Shown here: positions 50,481 to 59,794 of the stretch, piece after piece
Position numbering within the stretch: the stretch's first letter is position 1
How the letters are laid out: each line of letters begins with the position of its first letter
Notes under the pieces: generated by a model
The model's database searches: none
The model's input: only the letters and a program-made list of their open reading frames with translations
What the model was told of the DNA's origin: nothing
Position numbers and translations under genes: made by a program
NCBI RefSeq assembly: GCF_028649395.1
Contig: NZ_JAQSUW010000015.1
Coordinates: 164,265-228,264 of the forward strand
DNA: 64,000 nt
Direction: 5' to 3'
Origin: Pseudomonas sp. Gutcm_11s
GTDB taxonomy: Bacteria > Pseudomonadota > Gammaproteobacteria > Pseudomonadales > Pseudomonadaceae

Positions 50481-51614
50481 ATGAAGCTGGTCATCGCTCC
50501 CGACTCCTTCAAGGAGAGTTTGTCTGCGCCCGAGGTGGCGGCTGCCATTGCGCGCGGCTGGCGCCAGGTATTTCCCAACGCCGATATCCTCCTGCGGCCC
50601 ATGGCTGATGGTGGCGAGGGCACGGTCGATGCCGTGCTGGCGGCCACCGGTGGTGAGCGCCGCGAATGCCTGGTGCGTGGCCCGCTCGGCGAGCCGGTGC
50701 AGGCGCACTGGGGCTGGCTGGGCGAGGGCACTGCGGTGCTGGAAATGGCCGCCGCCAGCGGCCTGCACTGGGTGCCGCGCGAGCGTCGCGATGCCACGCT
50801 GACTAGCAGTTTCGGCACCGGCGAGCTGATTCGCGCGGCGCTGGATGCCGGCGCCACGCGCATCATCCTTGGTCTCGGTGGCAGCGCCACCAATGACGGC
50901 GGTGCCGGGCTGCTGCAGGCACTGGGTGTGCGCTTCCTGAATGTCGACGCCGCCGAGCTGCCACCTGGCGGCGCGGCATTGGCGCACCTGGCCCGTGTCG
51001 ATGTCAGTGGTCTGGACCCGCGTCTGCTGCAGGCACGGGTGGAGATCGCCGCCGATGTCGACAACCCGCTGTGCGGCCCCCGTGGTGCCTCGCATGTCTT
51101 CGGCCCGCAGAAGGGCGCCAGCCCGCAGCAGGTGGAGCTGCTGGACGCCGCCCTGGGGCACTACGCGCGGGTGGTTGCGGCAACGCTGGGCGATGATCAC
51201 AGCCTGCAGCCGGGTGTCGGCGCCGCGGGTGGCCTGGGCTTTGCGGCCAAGGCGTTCCTGCATGCCGGCTTTCGTCCGGGCATCGAGCTGGTGGCCGAGT
51301 TGTCCGGCTTGGCGGCGGCGGTGCAGGGCGCTGATCTGGTGATTACCGGTGAGGGACGCCTGGATTCGCAAAGCCTGCACGGCAAGACGCCTGTCGGCGT
51401 GGCGCGTGTGGCCAAGGCAGCCGGGGTTCCGGTGGTCGCCCTGGCCGGCAGCCTGGGTGAGGCCTATCAGGCGCTGTATGGCGCGGGTATCGATGCGGCC
51501 TTCAGTCTGACCTCCGGGCCGCAGAGTCTGGAGCAGGCCATGCAGGACGCCGCTGCCGAGCTAGCGGCGCGCGCCTGCGACCTGGCGCGCATGTGGCGTT
51601 TGGCACGCGGCTAG
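50481..51614 (+). CDS. Glycerate kinase (GarK/GlxK family)
   Basis: A 377-aa type I glycerate 2-kinase. VIAPDSFKESLSA (residues 4-16), RPMADGGEGTVDA, LGLGGSATNDGGAGLLQALG and ITGEGRLDSQSLHGKTP are the family motifs. It phosphorylates D-glycerate in glyoxylate, glucarate or serine-type catabolism. It begins 7 bp after pdxH. Ends overlapping a convergent 80-aa gene by 4 bp. Confidence 0.93.
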   Translation: MKLVIAPDSFKESLSAPEVAAAIARGWRQVFPNADILLRPMADGGEGTVDAVLAATGGERRECLVRGPLGEPVQAHWGWLGEGTAVLEMAAASGLHWVPRERRDATLTSSFGTGELIRAALDAGATRIILGLGGSATNDGGAGLLQALGVRFLNVDAAELPPGGAALAHLARVDVSGLDPRLLQARVEIAADVDNPLCGPRGASHVFGPQKGASPQQVELLDAALGHYARVVAATLGDDHSLQPGVGAAGGLGFAAKAFLHAGFRPGIELVAELSGLAAAVQGADLVITGEGRLDSQSLHGKTPVGVARVAKAAGVPVVALAGSLGEAYQALYGAGIDAAFSLTSGPQSLEQAMQDAAAELAARACDLARMWRLARG

Positions 51615-51853
51615 GCGCCGTGCTTGAGATAGTCGCAGGCGGCCTGGTGCAGCCAGTCTTCCAGATGGCGTCGACGAATGCCCTGGGCCTTGGCCGCGGC
51701 CAGGCATTCCAGCATGTAGGCGCCCATGGCCGGGTCGCCGGCCGCCATGGACAGGGCCAGGTCGCGGTCCATCCAGCGGCGGATGCGGATATAGATCCAC
51801 CAGTGGAAGTACAGGCCCGCCAGGGTGGTGACGGCGACTATGAAGTAGTCCAT
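51611..51853 (-). CDS. Small membrane-anchored conserved hypothetical protein
   Basis: An 80-aa protein with one N-terminal hydrophobic segment (residues 3-22, ending WWIYIRIRRW) followed by a helical soluble tail (MLECLAAAKAQGIRRRHLEDWLHQAACDYL). Probably a single-pass inner-membrane protein. No family named. Convergent with glycerate kinase and overlapping it by 4 bp. Codon use is native. Confidence 0.6.
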   Translation of the reverse strand: MDYFIVAVTTLAGLYFHWWIYIRIRRWMDRDLALSMAAGDPAMGAYMLECLAAAKAQGIRRRHLEDWLHQAACDYLKHGA

Positions 51854-52014
51854 TGCGTGATTCTCGAGAGTGCGTGCGTCATCCTGCCCCTGCGTGCCTG
51901 CGCTGCAAACCTGACCCGATGTCGCACCCGTCCCCTACACTGGCGGTAGAGCGGCGGGTGACAGGTCGTCTGCGTCGCGGTCTAATGGACATTGCCCTAC
52001 ACGGAGAGAACCTC

Positions 52015-52479
52015 ATGCGTATTACCAAGCTGTTGACCGCTTCTTGCGTTGCTCTGACTCTGGCCTTGGGCGGTTGTGCCTCCAACCTCAGCGGCGACTC
52101 CTACAGCCGCGACGAGGCGCGCAAGGTGCAGACCGTGCGTCTGGGCACCGTCGAGATGCTGCGCCCGGTGAAGATCGAGGGCACCAAGACTCCGATAGGC
52201 GCAGGTGCCGGTGCGGTGGTCGGTGGTGTCGGCGGCAGTGCCATTGGTGGCGGTCGCGGTGCGGCCGTGGCGGCGGTGATCGGTGCGGTCGCGGGCGGCC
52301 TGCTGGGCGCCATGACCGAGGAAGGCCTGACCCGCACCCAGGGTGTGGAGATCACCGTGCGTGAAGATGACGGCAGCCTGCGCGCCTACGTGCAGCAGGT
52401 GCAGGAGAACGAAGTGTTCCGCGTGGGTGACCGCGTGCGCATCATGACGGTCGACGGTACCAGCCGCGTCGCTCACTGA
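52015..52479 (+). CDS. Glycine-zipper outer membrane lipoprotein (SlyB/Pcp-like)
   Basis: A 154-aa lipoprotein with lipobox LGGC (Cys21). Residues 60-102 form a glycine zipper (GAGAGAVVGGVGGSAIGGG and GAVAGGLLGAMTEEG), and the C-terminal ITVREDDGSLRAYVQ...VGDRVRIM is the conserved beta-rich domain of the Pcp/SlyB family. Such proteins stabilise the outer membrane. GGAGAG precedes the ATG, and a clear terminator follows. Confidence 0.9.
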   Translation: MRITKLLTASCVALTLALGGCASNLSGDSYSRDEARKVQTVRLGTVEMLRPVKIEGTKTPIGAGAGAVVGGVGGSAIGGGRGAAVAAVIGAVAGGLLGAMTEEGLTRTQGVEITVREDDGSLRAYVQQVQENEVFRVGDRVRIMTVDGTSRVAH

Positions 52480-52496
52480 GTGAGCTGAAGGACAGG

Positions 52497-52520
52497 GGCC
52501 CGGCATTCGCCGGGCCTTTT
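52497..52520 (+). terminator. Intrinsic terminator
   Basis: GGCCCGGC (52497-52504) pairs with GCCGGGCC (52509-52516) around ATTC, followed by TTTTC, 17 bp after the lipoprotein stop. Confidence 0.85.
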
Positions 52521-52542
52521 CATATCGATCCAGGGAAATCTC

Positions 52543-52857
52543 ATGAAGGAAAGGATTCTGCCGCTGGCCGTTCTGGTCGCGTTTTCGCTCTACACCATCT
52601 TCGTGATGCTCCAGGCCGAGCAGTCGCTGCTGCAGTTCGGCATGCAGTTGATGTCCAGCCCGGATACCGCCCAGGTGGTCATCGATCTCTACATATTTGC
52701 TGCCCTGGCCTGCGTCTGGATGTATCGGGACAACCAGGCGCGCCGGGGCTCGCTCGCCTCGCTGCTGCCGTACTTCGCGATCACGGCTGTCTTCGCGTCC
52801 GTCGGCCCGCTGCTGTATCTGGTGATCAGGGGTGTGGCCAAGCCGGCAGGGCAGTAG
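52543..52857 (+). CDS. DUF2834-like small membrane protein
   Basis: A 104-aa protein with three hydrophobic segments (about 6-24, 44-62 and 74-96) and a conserved-looking YIFAALACVWMYRDNQARRG middle part, which I recall from DUF2834 proteins. Role unknown. AGGGAA precedes the ATG by 7 nt, right after a terminator. The following gene starts 3 bp after its stop, suggesting coupling. Confidence 0.68.
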   Translation: MKERILPLAVLVAFSLYTIFVMLQAEQSLLQFGMQLMSSPDTAQVVIDLYIFAALACVWMYRDNQARRGSLASLLPYFAITAVFASVGPLLYLVIRGVAKPAGQ

Positions 52858-52860
52858 GCA

Positions 52861-53250
52861 TTGAGCCAGCACTTGGAAACCATCGCGGCGCTGTGCGAGG
52901 TCGTGCGCAGCGCTTTTCCCGATATCGCGGCCAAGGCCGATCGCGAGTACCTCGCCTACTGGGGTGAGCCGTTTCCCGAGTACGAGTACTCCTGGTTCCA
53001 GAGCCTGGCCAATGCGCTCAATGCACAGATGAAGAAGGCTGTTGCCCCGGCCAATCATCTGCCGTTATTCACTCTTATCAGCGATGCGCTGGGGGATTGC
53101 AGCGCGGAAGTGCGCAACTGTATTGATGTCTCGTTCGTCGAGAATCTGTTCTGGCAGGTGCCGGCGGACAGGGCCGAGGGGTACTGGCAGCAGTTACCGG
53201 CACCCCTCAAACAGCTGTATCTAGGGTTCCATAGGCGCGCGCCGGCTTGA
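52861..53250 (+). CDS. Conserved hypothetical protein (129 aa, DUF7674-like)
   Basis: A 129-aa soluble acidic protein without a signal peptide. YEYSWFQSLANALNAQM and VENLFWQVP are the most distinctive stretches; the family is uncertain (DUF7674-like from memory). The frame opens with TTG 52861, 3 bp after the preceding stop; GGCAGGGCAG lies just upstream. No downstream ATG fits the N-terminal helix. Function unknown. Confidence 0.6.
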   Translation: MSQHLETIAALCEVVRSAFPDIAAKADREYLAYWGEPFPEYEYSWFQSLANALNAQMKKAVAPANHLPLFTLISDALGDCSAEVRNCIDVSFVENLFWQVPADRAEGYWQQLPAPLKQLYLGFHRRAPA

Positions 53251-53290
53251 CCATATGAGGCATGGGCGACGCCTGGGCAGGGAGTCGCCA

Positions 53291-53797
53291 ATGTCCGGTC
53301 TGCTGAGAAACATCCTCGCCTTCTTCCTCGGCCTGCCTGGCCACGCCAGCCATGCGGCGACCGACAGCGTGACGACCTGGTTCTGGGTGAGCCCCTTCGA
53401 TTCCGGGGTGCGGGTGCTCAAGAGTGACAAGTACCTGCAGTACGCCGAGACGGCGCAGCTGGATTACCTGCTCAAGGTCGGCAGTTTCTTCAGTGTGCTG
53501 CGCAGCGGCGCCGGTTTCGTCAACCTGGCCCAGCAGGTGCGCTTCCTGCGCCCGGTCGCACTGTTCAGTTGCGTGCGAGTCGAGACGCGGTTGCTGCATG
53601 CTGACGACAAGTGCGCCTACTTCCTTCACGCCCTGCGAGTGCGGGGTGAGCTGGCCGCGGAAATTCTGGTGAAGATGAAGTTCAAGAAGAGTGGTCGAAC
53701 CCTGGCGCCGTCGACCTTCCTGTCGCATGACTTCGCAACGGCCCCGGAGCGGGTGCATGCCTGGGAGGCTGCTCTGCAGGCGGCCGGCGAATCCTGA
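53291..53797 (+). CDS. Thioesterase-like (hot-dog fold) protein
   Basis: A 168-aa protein that reads like the THEM6/acyl-CoA thioesterase-like group: DSGVRVLKSDKYLQYAETAQLDYLLK (in parts), LAQQVRFLRPVALFSCVRVETRLL and MKFKKSGRTLAPS are compatible with a hot-dog fold with the first strand region FWVSPFD. Catalytic residues are not certain. GGGAG precedes the ATG. Monocistronic before the antiporter operon, with about 200 bp of AT-rich DNA following. Confidence 0.65.
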   Translation: MSGLLRNILAFFLGLPGHASHAATDSVTTWFWVSPFDSGVRVLKSDKYLQYAETAQLDYLLKVGSFFSVLRSGAGFVNLAQQVRFLRPVALFSCVRVETRLLHADDKCAYFLHALRVRGELAAEILVKMKFKKSGRTLAPSTFLSHDFATAPERVHAWEAALQAAGES

Positions 53798-53999
53798 GGG
53801 CACTCGCTGCGCGCCCATCTGATCTATCCTCGGCCAGAAGCGGGACGCTCTGTGCATAATGTAATAATTTATCTATGGCTTAGTTCTGATAGTTATGGAT
53901 AATCGCCGCACGCCCTTCGCTGACAGAGGCACCGCCGCGCGAGGAAAGAACAGATTTGCCCCAGCCAGACCAGCGCCGGGGCCCGGATAGGGGAGATGC

Positions 54000-56801
54000 A
54001 TGGAGCTATTGCTCATAGTCGGATTGCCGTTTCTCGGTGCCTTGCTTCCCATCCTGTTCGAGCGTCATGGTCGCCTGGCTGCCAGCCTGGCCACGGCGGT
54101 GGCGCCGCTGCTCGGCCTGGGCCTGCTGCTGTGGCAGGCGCCGCGAGTGTTCGCCGGTGAGGTGCTGGTGGTCTCGCAGCCCTGGCTGAGCCAGCTGGGC
54201 TTCAACCTGTCTCTGCGCCTCGATGGTCTGTCCTTCCTCTTCGCCCTGCTGATTCTCGGCATCGGCCTGCTGGTCATCCTCTACGCCCGCTACTACCTGT
54301 CCGAGCGCGAGGCGATTGGCCGCTTCTTCGCCTACCTGCTGCTGTTCATGGGCGCCATGCTCGGCCTGGTGCTGTCGGAAAACCTGCTGCTGATGCTGAC
54401 CTTCTGGGAGCTGACCAGCCTGGCTTCGTTCCTGCTGATCGGCTTCTGGGGCAAGCGCAGCGACGCGCGCAAGGGCGCGCGCATGGCGCTGGCGGTCACC
54501 GGCGGTGGCGGCCTGGCGCTGCTGGCCGGGATCCTGCTGATCGGCCATATCGTCGGCAGTTTCGAGCTCAGCGTGGTGCTGGCCGCCGGCGACCTGATTC
54601 GCGGCCATGACCTGTATCCGGTGGCACTGGTGCTGGTGCTGCTGGGTGCCTTCACCAAGTCGGCGCAGTTCCCGTTCCACTTCTGGCTGCCGCACGCGAT
54701 GGCGGCGCCCACGCCGGTCTCGGCCTATCTGCACTCGGCGACCATGGTCAAGGTCGGGGTATTTCTCCTGGCGCGGCTGTATCCGGCCCTGGCCGGCTCC
54801 GACCTGTGGTTCTACCTGGTCGGCCTGACCGGCCTGGTGACCCTGCTGGTGGGCGCGGTGACGGCGTTGTTCCAGCATGATCTGAAGGGCCTGCTGGCGT
54901 ACTCGACCATCAGCCACCTGGGCTTGATCGTGCTGTTGCTGGGCATGGACTCGCAGCTGTCGAACGTGGCCGCGGTGTTCCACATCATCAACCACGCCAC
55001 CTTCAAGGCCTCGCTGTTCATGGCGGCGGGGATCATCGACCACGAGACCGGAAGCCGCGACATGCGGCGCATCAACGGCATGTGGAAGTACCTGCCGCAC
55101 ACCGCCGTGCTGGCCATGGTGGCGTCCTCGGCGATGGCCGGCGTGCCGCTGCTCAACGGCTTCCTGAGCAAGGAGATGTTCTTCGGCGAGGCGGTGCAGC
55201 ACGCCCTGGAGGGCAATCTGGTGCACTGGCTGATTCCCGCGGCGGCGGTGCTCGCCGGGATTTTCTCGGTGGCCTATTCGGTGCGCTTCATCCACGACGT
55301 GTTCTTCAACGGCGAGCCGATCAACCTGCCCAAGTTTCCGCCCCACGAGCCGCCGCGCTACATGAAGGTGCCGGTCGAGATCCTGGTGTTCCTCTGCCTG
55401 CTGGTGGGCATGCTGCCGGCCTACACGGTGGCGCCGTTGCTGGCGGTGGCCGCACAGGCCAGCCTGGGTGGCGCGCTGCCGGAGTACAGCCTGGCCATCT
55501 GGCATGGCTTCAATATGCCGCTGGCGATGAGCTTCGTGGCGCTGGTTGGCGGCATGCTGGTGTACATCGGGCGCAAGCCGCTGTTCCGCTGGTACGAGAG
55601 CCTGCCGGACGTGGATGCCAAGCTGGTGTTCGAGGCCGCAGTGCAACGCGTGGTCGCGGCGGCCGGCTGGCTCACCGCGCGCCTGGAAAATGGTTCGCTG
55701 CAGCGCTACCTGGCACTGCTGCTGCTCAGCGCCCTGGTGCTGGTGGCTGTGCATCTGGCGCCATTGGCGCAGCTCACCGGCAGCCGCGAATTGAGCCCGC
55801 TCGACCCGTTCACCGCGCTGGGCATGCTGGTGCTGATGCTGAGCGGCCTGCTCACTGCCGTGCTGCACCGCCAGCGCCTGGTCGCGCTGCTGATCCTCGG
55901 CGTCGGCGGCATGCTGGTGGCGCTGGCATTCGCTCGTTTCTCCGCTCCCGACCTGGCGCTGACCCAGTTGGTGGTGGAGGTGGTGACCATCATCCTGATG
56001 ATGTTGGCGCTCTATTACCTGCCCTCGCGCAGCCCTGCGGAGAGCTCCATGCCGCGCATCCTGCGCGACCTGCTGCTGGCCGGTGGCTGCGGCCTGATGA
56101 TCGCGGTGCTGGCCTACGCGGTACTGACACGCCCCTATGACGGCGGCCTGGCCGAGTTCTTCCTCGGCAACAGCGTCAGCGGCGGTGGTGGTACCAACGC
56201 GGTCAACGTGATCCTGGTGGACTTCCGCGGCTTCGATACCCTGGGCGAGATCACCGTGCTGGCCATCGCCGCTGTCGGCGTGTTCGCCATGCTCGATGGC
56301 CTGCGCCTGGTCAACCCGACCTGCGATCCGCAGGGCCGGCGCTGGGCCTGGTCGAAGAACCCGCTGATCCTGATGACCCTGTCGCGCCTGCTGCTGCCGC
56401 TGGCGCTGCTGATCTCTGCCTTCATCTTCCTGCGCGGGCACAACCTGCCGGGTGGCGGCTTCATCGCCGGGCTGATCACCGCGGTGGCGCTGGCGCTGCA
56501 GTACATCGCCAACGGCGTGGTGTGGATGGAGCGACGCATGCCGCTCAACTACCAGCGCATGGCGGGTGCCGGCGTCTTGATCGCCGCACTGACCGGCCTC
56601 GGCAGCTGGGTCTTCGGCAGGCCGTTCCTGACCTCGGCATTTGGTCATTTCGAGCTGCCGCTGGTGGGTGAATTCGAGCTGGCCACGGCCATGCTCTTCG
56701 ATCTCGGCGTCTACTTGGCCGTGGTGGGCGCGACCCTGCTGATCCTGGTCAACCTGGGCAAGCTCAGCCTGACCCCGCCAGCCAGCAAGGAGATTCACTG
56801 A
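54000..56801 (+). CDS. mnhA: Monovalent cation/H+ antiporter subunit A, fused to subunit B (MrpAB/ShaA)
   Basis: A 933-aa polytopic inner-membrane protein. The first 650 residues are the NuoL-like proton channel domain with [38 protein letters not shown] (conserved Lys and His) and [14 protein letters not shown]. The C-terminal third, including [21 protein letters not shown] sequence, is the MnhB domain, so subunits A and B are one protein, as in other Pseudomonas. Exchanges Na+ (or K+) for protons with the other subunits. Its TGA overlaps the mnhC ATG by one base. Confidence 0.95.
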   Translation: MELLLIVGLPFLGALLPILFERHGRLAASLATAVAPLLGLGLLLWQAPRVFAGEVLVVSQPWLSQLGFNLSLRLDGLSFLFALLILGIGLLVILYARYYLSEREAIGRFFAYLLLFMGAMLGLVLSENLLLMLTFWELTSLASFLLIGFWGKRSDARKGARMALAVTGGGGLALLAGILLIGHIVGSFELSVVLAAGDLIRGHDLYPVALVLVLLGAFTKSAQFPFHFWLPHAMAAPTPVSAYLHSATMVKVGVFLLARLYPALAGSDLWFYLVGLTGLVTLLVGAVTALFQHDLKGLLAYSTISHLGLIVLLLGMDSQLSNVAAVFHIINHATFKASLFMAAGIIDHETGSRDMRRINGMWKYLPHTAVLAMVASSAMAGVPLLNGFLSKEMFFGEAVQHALEGNLVHWLIPAAAVLAGIFSVAYSVRFIHDVFFNGEPINLPKFPPHEPPRYMKVPVEILVFLCLLVGMLPAYTVAPLLAVAAQASLGGALPEYSLAIWHGFNMPLAMSFVALVGGMLVYIGRKPLFRWYESLPDVDAKLVFEAAVQRVVAAAGWLTARLENGSLQRYLALLLLSALVLVAVHLAPLAQLTGSRELSPLDPFTALGMLVLMLSGLLTAVLHRQRLVALLILGVGGMLVALAFARFSAPDLALTQLVVEVVTIILMMLALYYLPSRSPAESSMPRILRDLLLAGGCGLMIAVLAYAVLTRPYDGGLAEFFLGNSVSGGGGTNAVNVILVDFRGFDTLGEITVLAIAAVGVFAMLDGLRLVNPTCDPQGRRWAWSKNPLILMTLSRLLLPLALLISAFIFLRGHNLPGGGFIAGLITAVALALQYIANGVVWMERRMPLNYQRMAGAGVLIAALTGLGSWVFGRPFLTSAFGHFELPLVGEFELATAMLFDLGVYLAVVGATLLILVNLGKLSLTPPASKEIH

Positions 56802-57148
56802 TGGAGGCCCTGTTCGCTGTCACCCTCGGCCTGCTCACCGCCAGCGGCGTCTACCTGCTGCTGCGCGCGCGTACCTTTCCCGTGGTGCTGGGGCTGACCC
56901 TGCTGTCCTACGCGGTCAACCTGTTCCTCTTCTCCATGGGCCGCCTCAGCGGCGACGTGGCGGTGCTGGGGCAGGGCGGTAACCCCGCCGACCCACTGCC
57001 GCAGGCGCTGGTGCTGACGGCCATCGTGATCGGCTTCGCCATGACCGCCTTCGTCGTGGTCCTGGCCCTGCGCGGCGTGGCCAACCTGGGTAGCGACCAT
57101 GTCGATGGCCGCCCGGATCGGCGCGAGAAGGAGGAGTGGCGGCCGTGA
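56801..57148 (+). CDS. mnhC: Monovalent cation/H+ antiporter subunit C
   Basis: A 115-aa NuoK-like membrane protein with three hydrophobic segments. NLFLFSMGRL and DPLPQALVLTAIVIGFAMTAF (in pieces) are the MnhC/MrpC blocks. Part of the multi-subunit antiporter. Its TGA overlaps the GTG of mnhD. The soluble tail (GRPDRREKEEWRP) is short. Confidence 0.94.
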   Translation: MEALFAVTLGLLTASGVYLLLRARTFPVVLGLTLLSYAVNLFLFSMGRLSGDVAVLGQGGNPADPLPQALVLTAIVIGFAMTAFVVVLALRGVANLGSDHVDGRPDRREKEEWRP

Positions 57149-58632
57149 ACCATCTGCTGATCCTGCCCATCCTCCTGCCGATGCTGGCCGGCGCACTCCT
57201 GCTGGTGCTGCCGTCGCACGAGCGGCTCAAGCGCGGCCTCTCGCTGCTTGCCACCCTGACGCTGGTGCCGGTCGCGCTGGCGCTGTTGCAGCAGGCCGAC
57301 GATGGCCAGCTGCGCATCTATGCCCTGGGCGACTGGCGCCCGCCGTTCGGCATCGTGCTGCTGCTCGATCGCCTGAGCGCGCTGTTGCTGCTGGCCGCCG
57401 CGGTGCTGGGCAGTGTCGTGGTGCTGTATGCCCTGCGTGGCGACGACCGTCGCGGTCCGCGCTTCCATGCCTTGCTGCAGTTCCAGCTGCTGGGCATCAA
57501 CGGCTCCTTCCTCACTGGCGACCTGTTCAACCTGTTCGTGTTCTTCGAGGTGCTGCTGATCGCCTCCTACGCGCTGCTGCTGTACGGCCGCAGCGCCGAG
57601 CGGGTGCGCGCCGGGCTGCACTACGTGATCCTCAACCTGACCGGCTCGGCCCTGTTCCTCATCGCGCTGGGGCTGATCTACGGCGTGAGCGGCACCCTGA
57701 ACATGGCCGACCTCTCCGCGCGGGTGGCGGCAGCCACGGGCGACCAAGTACCGCTGCTGGCCGTGGCGGGTGCATTGCTGCTGCTGGTGTTCGCCCTCAA
57801 GGCGGCGCTGCTGCCGCTGTACTTCTGGCTACCACGCGCCTACGCCGCTGCCAGCGCGCCGGTGGCAGCGCTGTTCGCGATCATGACCAAGGTCGGCGTA
57901 TACGCCATCCTGCGCGTCTGCACCCTGATATTCGGCGACGACGGCGGCGAACTGGCTCAGCTGATCCAGGCCTGGCTCTGGCCGCTGGCACTGGCCACCG
58001 TGGCCCTCGGCGCGATAGGCGCCCTGGCCGCGCGCAGCCTGCCGCTGCTGCTGGCCTACATGGTGCTGGTCTCCGCAGGTACCCTGCTGGCCGCGGTGGC
58101 CATCGGTACCCCTGCGGCGCACGCCGCAGCGCTCTACTACCTGCTGCACAGCACCTGGGTGGCCGGCGGCCTGTTCCTGCTCGCCGACCTGATCGGCCGC
58201 CAGCGCGGCAGCAAGGGCGGCGACCTGGTGCAGGGCCCGGCCCTGGAAAACCCGATGCTGCTCGGCGGCATGTTCTTCTTCGGCGCGGTGGCGGTGATCG
58301 GCCTGCCGCCCTTGTCCGGCTTCCTAGGCAAGTTGCTGCTGCTGCGCTCCGAGCCGTCCATAGCGCTCTGGGGCGTGCTGCTGCTCGGTGGATTCGCCGC
58401 GCTGGTGGCCTTCAGTCGCGCCGGCAGCACCCTGTTCTGGCGAGTGGGGCTGAGCAGCCTGGACAGCGCCGAGCTGGACCGTGGCCGGCTGTTCGCCTGC
58501 GTGCTGCTGCTCGCCTGCAGCCTGGGGCTGGTGGTACTGGCCGCGCCGCTGCTGGATTACAGCTCGGCCGCTGCCGCACAGCTGCATGACGTGGCGCCGT
58601 ACCGGGCGCTGATCGGGGAGGGCCGACCATGA
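57145..58632 (+). CDS. mnhD: Monovalent cation/H+ antiporter subunit D
   Basis: A 495-aa NuoM/N-like membrane protein with about fourteen segments. FVFFEVLLIASYALL, FALKAALLPLYFWLP (conserved Lys for proton passage) and MTKVGVYAILRV are family motifs. GTG 57145 overlaps the mnhC stop and has GGAGG about 9 nt upstream; the GTG at 57136 sits inside that site. Stop overlaps mnhE as ATGA. Confidence 0.94.
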   Translation: MNHLLILPILLPMLAGALLLVLPSHERLKRGLSLLATLTLVPVALALLQQADDGQLRIYALGDWRPPFGIVLLLDRLSALLLLAAAVLGSVVVLYALRGDDRRGPRFHALLQFQLLGINGSFLTGDLFNLFVFFEVLLIASYALLLYGRSAERVRAGLHYVILNLTGSALFLIALGLIYGVSGTLNMADLSARVAAATGDQVPLLAVAGALLLLVFALKAALLPLYFWLPRAYAAASAPVAALFAIMTKVGVYAILRVCTLIFGDDGGELAQLIQAWLWPLALATVALGAIGALAARSLPLLLAYMVLVSAGTLLAAVAIGTPAAHAAALYYLLHSTWVAGGLFLLADLIGRQRGSKGGDLVQGPALENPMLLGGMFFFGAVAVIGLPPLSGFLGKLLLLRSEPSIALWGVLLLGGFAALVAFSRAGSTLFWRVGLSSLDSAELDRGRLFACVLLLACSLGLVVLAAPLLDYSSAAAAQLHDVAPYRALIGEGRP

Positions 58633-59126
58633 GCCGATTGTTGCCGCACCCGGCGCAGAGCCTGATCCTGTTGCTGGCCTGGATGCTGCTGGTGGACACC
58701 TTCGCCCTCGGCCAGTGGCTGCTCGGCAGCGTGCTGGCGCTGCTGATTCCGCTGGCCTGCAACCGCCTGCTGATCGAGCATCCGACGGGCTGGAAGCCGC
58801 TCAAGCTGCTGAGCTTCCTGCTCATGGTGATGAGCGACATCCTGGTCGCCAACTTCCAAGTGGCGCGCCTTACCCTCGGCCGCGTCCGCGAGCTGCGCCC
58901 GGCCTTCGTCGAGGTGCCGATCGAGCTGGACAACGAGCTGGCCATCAGCGTGCTGGTCAGCGTGGTCTCGCTGACCCCAGGCTCGCTGGCCGCCGACCTC
59001 AGCATGGATCGCCGGACCCTGCTGGTGCACGGCCTCGACGTGCCGGATGCGCAGGCCATGATCGACGAGATCAAGCAGCGCTACGAGGCGCCGCTGAAGG
59101 AGATATTCCCATGCTCGGCTACGTGA
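58629..59126 (+). CDS. mnhE: Monovalent cation/H+ antiporter subunit E
   Basis: A 165-aa membrane protein with two N-terminal hydrophobic segments and a soluble C-terminal domain. PAFVEVPIELDNELAISVL, SVVSLTPGSLAADLSMD and LVHGLDV are MnhE hallmarks. Overlaps mnhD by 4 bp and mnhF by 16 bp. Confidence 0.93.
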   Translation: MSRLLPHPAQSLILLLAWMLLVDTFALGQWLLGSVLALLIPLACNRLLIEHPTGWKPLKLLSFLLMVMSDILVANFQVARLTLGRVRELRPAFVEVPIELDNELAISVLVSVVSLTPGSLAADLSMDRRTLLVHGLDVPDAQAMIDEIKQRYEAPLKEIFPCSAT

Positions 59127-59380
59127 TCCCCGTCTGCCTGACCATGCTCGGCCTGGCCCTGGCTCTGGCCACCGCCCGGCTGATCAAGGGTCCCTGCCTG
59201 CCGGATCGGGTGCTGGCGCTGGACACCCTGTACATCAATGCCATCGCCATGATCGTGCTCTTCGGCATCTGGAAGGGCAGCGAGCTGTTCTTCGAGGTGG
59301 CCCTGCTGATCGCCGTGCTCGGCTTCGTCAGCACCGTGGCCGTGGCCAAGTACATGCTGCGTGGAGACATCATCGAATGA
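59111..59380 (+). CDS. mnhF: Monovalent cation/H+ antiporter subunit F
   Basis: An 89-aa protein with three hydrophobic segments; RLIKGPCLPDRVLALDTLYIN is the conserved MnhF loop with the family Asp. The ATG at 59111 lies inside the end of mnhE, with GGAG upstream. Its stop overlaps mnhG by 4 bp. Confidence 0.93.
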   Translation: MLGYVIPVCLTMLGLALALATARLIKGPCLPDRVLALDTLYINAIAMIVLFGIWKGSELFFEVALLIAVLGFVSTVAVAKYMLRGDIIE

Positions 59381-59709
59381 GCCTGTGGCTGGAAATCCTC
59401 ATCTCGGCCCTGCTGCTGCTGGGCAGTGGCTTCGTCCTGATCGGCGCCATCGGCCTGTACCGCCTGCCCGACTTCTTCACCCGCCTGCACGGCCCGACCA
59501 AGGCCACCACCCTGGGCGTCGGCGGCCTGGTGGTCGCCTCGCTGATCTTCTTCAGCAGCGGCTCGCAGACCCTCAGTTCCCACGAGCTGCTGATCAGCCT
59601 GTTCCTCTTCATCAGCGCCCCGGTCAGCGCCTACATGCTGGCCAAGGCCGCGGTCCTGCAGCAGCTGCCGCTGGAGCCGAAGACCCGCGGCAAGCCCTGG
59701 GACCAGTAA
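59377..59709 (+). CDS. mnhG: Monovalent cation/H+ antiporter subunit G
   Basis: A 110-aa protein with three hydrophobic segments. GAIGLYRLPDFFTRLHGPTK is the MnhG signature. Last gene of the six-gene operon; the next gene on the strand begins 85 bp later with its own start region, and no clear terminator was seen. Confidence 0.93.
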   Translation: MSLWLEILISALLLLGSGFVLIGAIGLYRLPDFFTRLHGPTKATTLGVGGLVVASLIFFSSGSQTLSSHELLISLFLFISAPVSAYMLAKAAVLQQLPLEPKTRGKPWDQ

Positions 59710-59794
59710 GGCGGCACAGTTTCTCCGCGCCGCTGTGCCTGTCGGCGCGATGACCGGCTACCTACACTGAGTTTTTCGTGTGGAGGTGGCGGTG

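Noticed and set aside
54006..56798. 930-codon open frame on the minus strand across the whole of mnhA
   Set aside because: It is the reverse-strand shadow of mnhA: Gln/His/Arg-rich composition, no domain, and coextensive with a well-recognised antiporter gene.
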